Translations under genes and position numbers: made by a program
In this document: in pieces, positions 59,521 through 64,000 of the stretch
Layout: every line of letters starts with the position of its first letter
Position numbering within the stretch: the stretch's first letter is position 1
Notes under the pieces: generated by a model
The model's input: only the letters and a program-made list of their open reading frames with translations
What the model was told of the DNA's origin: nothing
Databases searched by the model: none
Assembly (NCBI RefSeq): GCF_949628215.1
Contig: NC_134282.1
Location: 1,781,001-1,845,000 of the forward strand
Source: Phalacrocorax aristotelis
Taxonomy: Eukaryota > Chordata > Aves > Suliformes > Phalacrocoracidae
Length of the DNA: 64,000 nt
Direction of reading: 5' to 3'

Positions 59521-61513
59521 CTGCAGGATGAAATAGATAACAAAAGCAAAAGGTCAAAAAAAAAAAACCCCAAACCAACCACCCTGCAAAACACCTGGGT
59601 CCATATTTAACTTTTCAGTTATTGTAGCCGCTTAGAAAGGCTAAGAGCAGTTATTTTTCCCCAGCCAGGCTTAGTATGATATTTAACTAACAAATAACGT
59701 AAACCACAAATCCTTCGCCTCTCCTGTCAAAGCAGAGGAGTTACATAAAAAGCCAGCCACCGTGCTCTTCAGCCTCCCAGCACGGAAGCTGCGAATACAC
59801 ATTTACCTTTACCTTTATCCTTCTTTTTAGGGTCTGTGTAGTGTAACCCCACAACGCTGGGGTGCGACCCACTCCACTGCGAAGTCCCAGCATGCACTGG
59901 ACTCCCGTCATCATCGGTGTCTAGGCTCTGCACAGGGCTGTGGAATCTACCTGCAGCGACAGACGAAGGATTTTGTCATCACTTGGCTATACTAGCATCA
60001 TCATGACTTTAACCGTAGATCTTATTTACTATTTACTTTTTCTAGTTGCTTAAATTTATCTTTATATACTAATCACATCATAACCTTCATTAAAAAAAAT
60101 AACAATACCTCAGAAATTATTTCCATACATACAGAAGACAATAAAAGAATTCAAAAAGGTGGCAATGCTGTCTTTCAAATATCAGAAAAAAAATAGTAAA
60201 TTAATTATACTAGAAAAAACTTTAAATCCTTACATAGAACTTTACATTTGAAAGACAATTTTAAAAATACTAAATATTTCTGGACGTCACATTTCTAAAA
60301 TATACTACTTTGTAAGACTTCTGGAGATTTAATGGCTGAGTTTTAAGAGTGGAAAGAAAAATATAATAAAAATCCATCCTCACATCTGCTCTGCTGAACT
60401 TTACATCCATTAGTGGATGTTGTACAGAAAAGGCGGTTTGTTTTCTGTAAGCACAGTCCAATGCAATTGGTAAATTCCACCTAAGCTTATTTACACCAGC
60501 TTTACGTTACCTAGCCAGATATTTACATAAATAAGTCTAACAGTCATTAGAAATGCTGTAAAATGGAAGGATCTTTCTGTTATTGTTTCTACTTTGAAAA
60601 TTGTATTTCAATTACAACGATTAAACAACCTTCCACCAGTCTAAGGCATGTCAGATCACTACGATGCTCAGAAGCCACCCACTATGTATTTTCTTTTCTA
60701 TTTAATTCTATGAACAGGAATATGTTACACGTAGTAAAGAACTGCAGAACAAGACCCCAAAACGTACTCTTACCTCTGTTTTCAGAAAACTTGATATCTG
60801 GCTGTTTCATAGAACAGACACTATAGCAGTGGTCAGAAAAGATTCCACTATTGTCTATGTATTTGCTTGCACCTGAAGAATCTTAAAAAAAAAAAGTTAA
60901 GTTTTTGTACTAACACGTTGATGTAGCCACATACCTATTTTGTGTTCAGCAAAATTCTCCTCACCAGCAGCATTTTTGCTTCTTGTGTTGTGAAAATTCT
61001 GTGCTGGCCTGATAACATTCCTGTTTTGATTTGCAACTTTGAGCTGCTCTCCCGGCACGCCGAGTATCAGACACAGTCGTCATCAAACTCTGCTCCCACG
61101 GAAGGCAGTGATAGGGACACAGTCTGCTCAGCCCTGAACGCTTCTGGACACCCCCATCGCAGCTTTTACAAAATTCCTCTCCCCTTGTGTTTTAGGAGAA
61201 TCGCCTTCATTTTGCAGCGTGAGCAGGTTTCCCCATTTGCAGTGCAGGGGGAACAGAACAAAACCGTTCCGATGCGCTGAATGAAAGCGGCTTAGCAACT
61301 GAGTACGCAGCACAGGTACCCAATACATCCGGCCCAAGACTTCTTATCCCACCCTTTGTTACTGATCTTCCGTGTACCAGCACATGTGGTTCCTTCTCAC
61401 CAAGTAATTATTCTGAGAAAAAATAAAGTGTATGTAACTCAAGCTCCACACTGACCTGAATATCGAGAAGGATGCAGGGTCTTCCTTTTCCTCTTTTTAG
61501 GATGTTCGTTCAT
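58373..61513 (-). CDS. ZNF639: ZNF639, C2H2 zinc-finger protein (4 coding exons, 483 or 485 aa)
   Basis: Nuclear zinc-finger protein (also ZASC1), a putative DNA-binding transcriptional regulator. Coding exons on the minus strand: 61513-61456, 60881-60774, 59950-59813 (or to 59807), 59520-58373. They sum to 1452 or 1458 nt depending on the donor, i.e. 483 or 485 residues; the human protein is 485. The N-terminus MNEHPKKRKRKTLHPSRYS carries a basic nuclear-localisation-like KKRKRK. An acidic stretch follows (about 122-171, rich in E and D). C2H2 fingers run from Cys203 to near the end (CELCDFN, CKVCKESF, CKYCDYKT, CEQCDMQF, CQFCEHET, CQVCGFRS, CDDCGKGF, CQYCEYST, CTDCLMRF), nine in all. The fingers are non-KRAB and irregularly spaced, unlike tandem KRAB-ZNF arrays. 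MFN1 lies 4 kb downstream on the same strand. Confidence 0.96.
59807..59950 (-). CDS. ZNF639: ZNF639 coding exon 3, tandem donors
   Basis: Encodes RFHSPVQSLDTDDDGSPVHA and continues to a lysine-rich end (DPKKKDK). The gene strand reads AAAG|gtaaag|gtaaat, two donors six bases apart (exon edge 59813 or 59807), both in frame, differing by two residues. The longer choice gives 485 aa. Acceptor gtcgctgcag. Confidence 0.85.
60774..60881 (-). CDS. ZNF639: ZNF639 coding exon 2
   Basis: 108 nt encoding DSSGASKYIDNSGIFSDHCY and SVCSMKQPDIKFSENR. Acceptor is a T-run then aag, donor gtaaga, phase 1 at both ends. Confidence 0.95.
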
Positions 61514-61523
61514 TTTGAATAGT
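61456..61523 (-). CDS. ZNF639: ZNF639 coding exon 1 (start codon)
   Basis: Ten 5' UTR bases follow acceptor aatttag, then ATG at 61513. Encodes MNEHPKKRKRKTLHPSRYS with the basic KKRKRK cluster. Donor gtcagt, phase 1. Confidence 0.94.
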
Positions 61524-62580
61524 CTAAATTAATTGCAAAATGAAAACATTCAAGAATTACTTGTTTGCACCTAATTAATCTTTTACGACTTTACGAAACA
61601 ATACGAACATTTTGAAAACTCGCACATTAAACACAAGAGGTTTTTTCCTACTACCCTTTCTCGCCCCCCACCCCGCTCTATTACAGTTAACACCACATTA
61701 AAGGCATGCAAGTGCTGAAGCCTAGTTTCATATTCCTGCCGTAGAACAAAAGAAGGTTCACCATGAAGGCAGGCAGGTCAGGACTCCAGGCACTCAGGCA
61801 ATCAGTGAGTCCTTCGAGGCAGTTCTCCAGCACTCTGTTACCTTCTGTCAGATATTCTGAGGCAGCATCCTTCAGATAAAAGTTGATGTTGAAAATACTA
61901 ACAAAAGTCATGCTCTCTTACCCAAAATCCCAGACTCTTCAGTATCGGCAAGCAGAGCAGCTAACAAGCTGGCAGCTGTACAGCTTCCAAATGTGGCGAA
62001 TACATCAGCTCAAGAAGATTTTCATCTACAGAGTGACAGCATTTTAAAACACTTTAAAATTTGAAAACTAAATTTAAAGGAAACTAAATCAGATACATAA
62101 GTATTACAAAGAATTAAGCTATGGAACTTGAAACTAGGAAACAACTTAAAAAGTTGATATTCATTTGGTTTAAAGTATCAAAATGAGTAAGGCAGATGAT
62201 GCATTAGAGTATTCATTTTCCTTTTGTCCCAGCTTAGTTGGCTTTTGCTGCACTTGGCAGCTCCTGACAACAGAAAAATAGATGGAGACAACACTTGAGC
62301 TACAAATCGGCCCAAGGAGTTTTGAAGAAGGGGGACAGCTGTGAACACAGAATCTGATGTGGTTTCCCATAAGCCTAGAACACTTTTGGGCCCAGGATCT
62401 TCTAAAGCCAAGGCCACCCACCACAGGTGGAAGGAGGGAAAAAAGACCCCTTATCGAGTAAAAGCTGTTCTCATGGATGATTTGTCTGAATTCAAGCTTT
62501 ATTTTAAGGGGAGAATAACATGGAAAACCCAGTTTTGGAAGTATTGTATCGCGGCCTAGAAGTATCAAATACCCTCTCCG
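61524..62580 (-). other. ZNF639: ZNF639 intron 1 (distal part)
   Basis: AT-rich intron with no recognised exon. The 171-codon minus-strand frame at 62170-62685 has no family signature and no convincing splice sites. Confidence 0.7.
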
Positions 62581-63330
62581 CTTTTCTGATTGCGAGGGAC
62601 GAACCCACGTTACACCGAGCGGGCGAGCCTGATCCCCGTTAACGCGGCTCGACCTCTCCCCGCGGATGGGCCCGCGGGGCAGCAAGGCCGGCCGCCTTCC
62701 CCAGCGGCTGTCCCGGTGGAGCCGGGGAAAGGGCTAGCGGAGGCCCTGGAAGCCGGGATCCCCGCAGCCCCTCGCCGGGCCGGGCAGGACGCGGCCTGCG
62801 GGGAGGCCGGGGCCGGAGCCGGGGCCGCCGCGGGCGGGAGCGCGGCAAGGACACGGCACCGCTCCGCTCCGGGGAGGCCGCAGCCACGCTCCGAGGGCGG
62901 CGGGGAGAGGGCCCGGCCGGGAGGAGCCGCCGCCGGGGAGCGCCGCGGGCCCGGCCCCGCCTCGCCTCAGCGCGGGGTCGACGGTGGGCAAGGCCGGAGG
63001 GAGGCGGGCGCTGGCGGAGCCGCGGGGCGTCCCGGGGCTGCGGGCGAGGCTGGGGGCCGTCCCCCTCCCGCCTCGACTCACCTCACCTCCGCTCCGCGCC
63101 CCGCAGCGGGCCGGGCTGAGCCGGGCCTGGCTGAGCCGCCGCTGCCGCCTCCGGACGCGGCGCTTCCCGCGGGGGAAGGGGCGGGGCGAGCGGCGCCATG
63201 GCGCCCCCTGGCGGCCGCGCCGCTGCCGCCGCAGGCCCCCCTCGTCGCCACGGCAGCGGGGCCTGCGGTGTGGAAGGATGAAAGGGAGCAGCTTCCCCCT
63301 TCCCAAAGTCTTTCCGAGTTTATAATCATA
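62580..63330 (-). promoter_or_regulatory. ZNF639: CpG-island promoter and exon 1 region of ZNF639
   Basis: Very GC-rich, CpG-dense. On the gene strand two overlapping donors occur (gtgaggtgagt), ending a first exon at 63087 or 63082. The transcription start is not determined. It may be bidirectional: in mammals the next gene on this side, KCNMB3, is transcribed divergently from ZNF639. Long open frames over it on both strands are compositional. Confidence 0.7.
63082..63205 (-). other. ZNF639: ZNF639 non-coding exon 1 (approximate)
   Basis: 3' edge set by donors gtgagg (edge 63087) or gtgagt (edge 63082); the 5' edge is a guess. It contains an ATG at 63199 inside the perfect 14-base palindrome ggcgccatggcgcc (63192-63205). 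Confidence 0.45.
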
Positions 63331-63349
63331 AAATAACCCCCCCTTCACT

Positions 63350-64000
63350 TTTTTTTTAATGCCACAGTGAAGAGCAATAAGCTATGTTTCCCCACACAGC
63401 AGAATATTTAAAACAGCACCTTATTATTTTTCAAAATAAGTAATTCTTTTGAAGACACAAGGGAGACCATTGCAGTCACTGAAAACAGATCATGGGATTC
63501 TACCATGCATTTCATGCATTGAGCTATTCTGCTCTGTCTTAGCCTGAACGCACCTGACTAAGATCGAGCTTTCAATTAGCAGAGAATCCACAACATCCCT
63601 TATATCATTGCTCTAGTGATTAGTGAAAAATAATTATACCCTGCTTCTGGCCTTGGTTTTGTTCATTAGCTGGAAGTTAAGATTGGACTTACTGTGTTTA
63701 TAAAATCCTAGCTTTAGCCTTTGTCCTGAAAGCAGGAGACGTCTTCAGGCAGAGCTGACTTGGTTGGAGCCACAGAGGAAGAGCTTCGTCCTGTGATGAC
63801 ACAGAAGGTTTGATGGAAGGCAGCGTGAATTCAAGTAAAGGTATCCTTTTGAAGACACACTGCTGCTGAGCCCTCAGAAATTAAACAAGTGTGGTATATC
63901 CATCATCTCCCAAGCCAAATTACCAATCAGACAAGATCCTGGCACCCCAGTTCAGTGTGTTCTCTGCTGTTTATTCCAGCCATAGCAGCAGAGGTTTCTC
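63350..64000. other. Right-hand flank, no gene recognised
   Basis: AT-rich sequence upstream of ZNF639. No coding exon, RNA or repeat family recognised. Confidence 0.6.

Noticed and set aside
62590-63348. Open frames of 204-248 codons on both strands
   Set aside because: Both come from the CpG-island composition upstream of ZNF639 and have low-complexity translations.

Overview
This is vertebrate nuclear DNA, most likely from a bird. It holds three intron-rich, protein-coding genes in the order GNB4 (+), MFN1 (-), ZNF639 (-). This is the neighbourhood known from human 3q26 (ZNF639-MFN1-GNB4), read here from the opposite end. Compact introns, few recognisable interspersed repeats and CpG-island promoters fit an avian genome. 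I assembled every coding exon by reading splice junctions and checking that the phases close. GNB4 gives 340 codons, MFN1 gives 740, and ZNF639 gives 483 or 485 depending on which of two donors six bases apart is used.

Layout. Positions 1-14113 are upstream or first-intron sequence of GNB4 with no exon I can support. GNB4 coding exons run from 14154 to 24559, followed by an apparent 3' UTR of about 4.8 kb ending near the AATAAA at 29365. A gap of about 1.7 kb separates GNB4 tail-to-tail from MFN1. MFN1 runs leftward from a non-coding first exon ending at 54823 to a stop at 31319; its CpG-island promoter (about 54.48-55.2 kb) has ETS-like and YY1-like sites and GGA/poly-G tracts. ZNF639 lies upstream of MFN1 in the same orientation (start 61513, stop 58373), with its own CpG island at about 62.58-63.33 kb. 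The last 650 bases hold nothing I can call.

Functions. GNB4 is a heterotrimeric G-protein beta subunit (seven-bladed WD40 propeller). MFN1 is the outer-mitochondrial-membrane fusion GTPase. ZNF639 is a nuclear C2H2 zinc-finger protein. They are neighbours by conserved synteny and not by shared pathway.

Points to check first: (i) a frame-preserving candidate cassette exon of 222 nt in the last coding intron of GNB4; (ii) a GC-AG intron in MFN1; (iii) in-frame upstream ATGs in the first exons of both MFN1 and ZNF639 that would extend the N-termini; (iv) tandem splice donors in ZNF639. No mobile element, tRNA, rRNA, CRISPR or viral gene was recognised.
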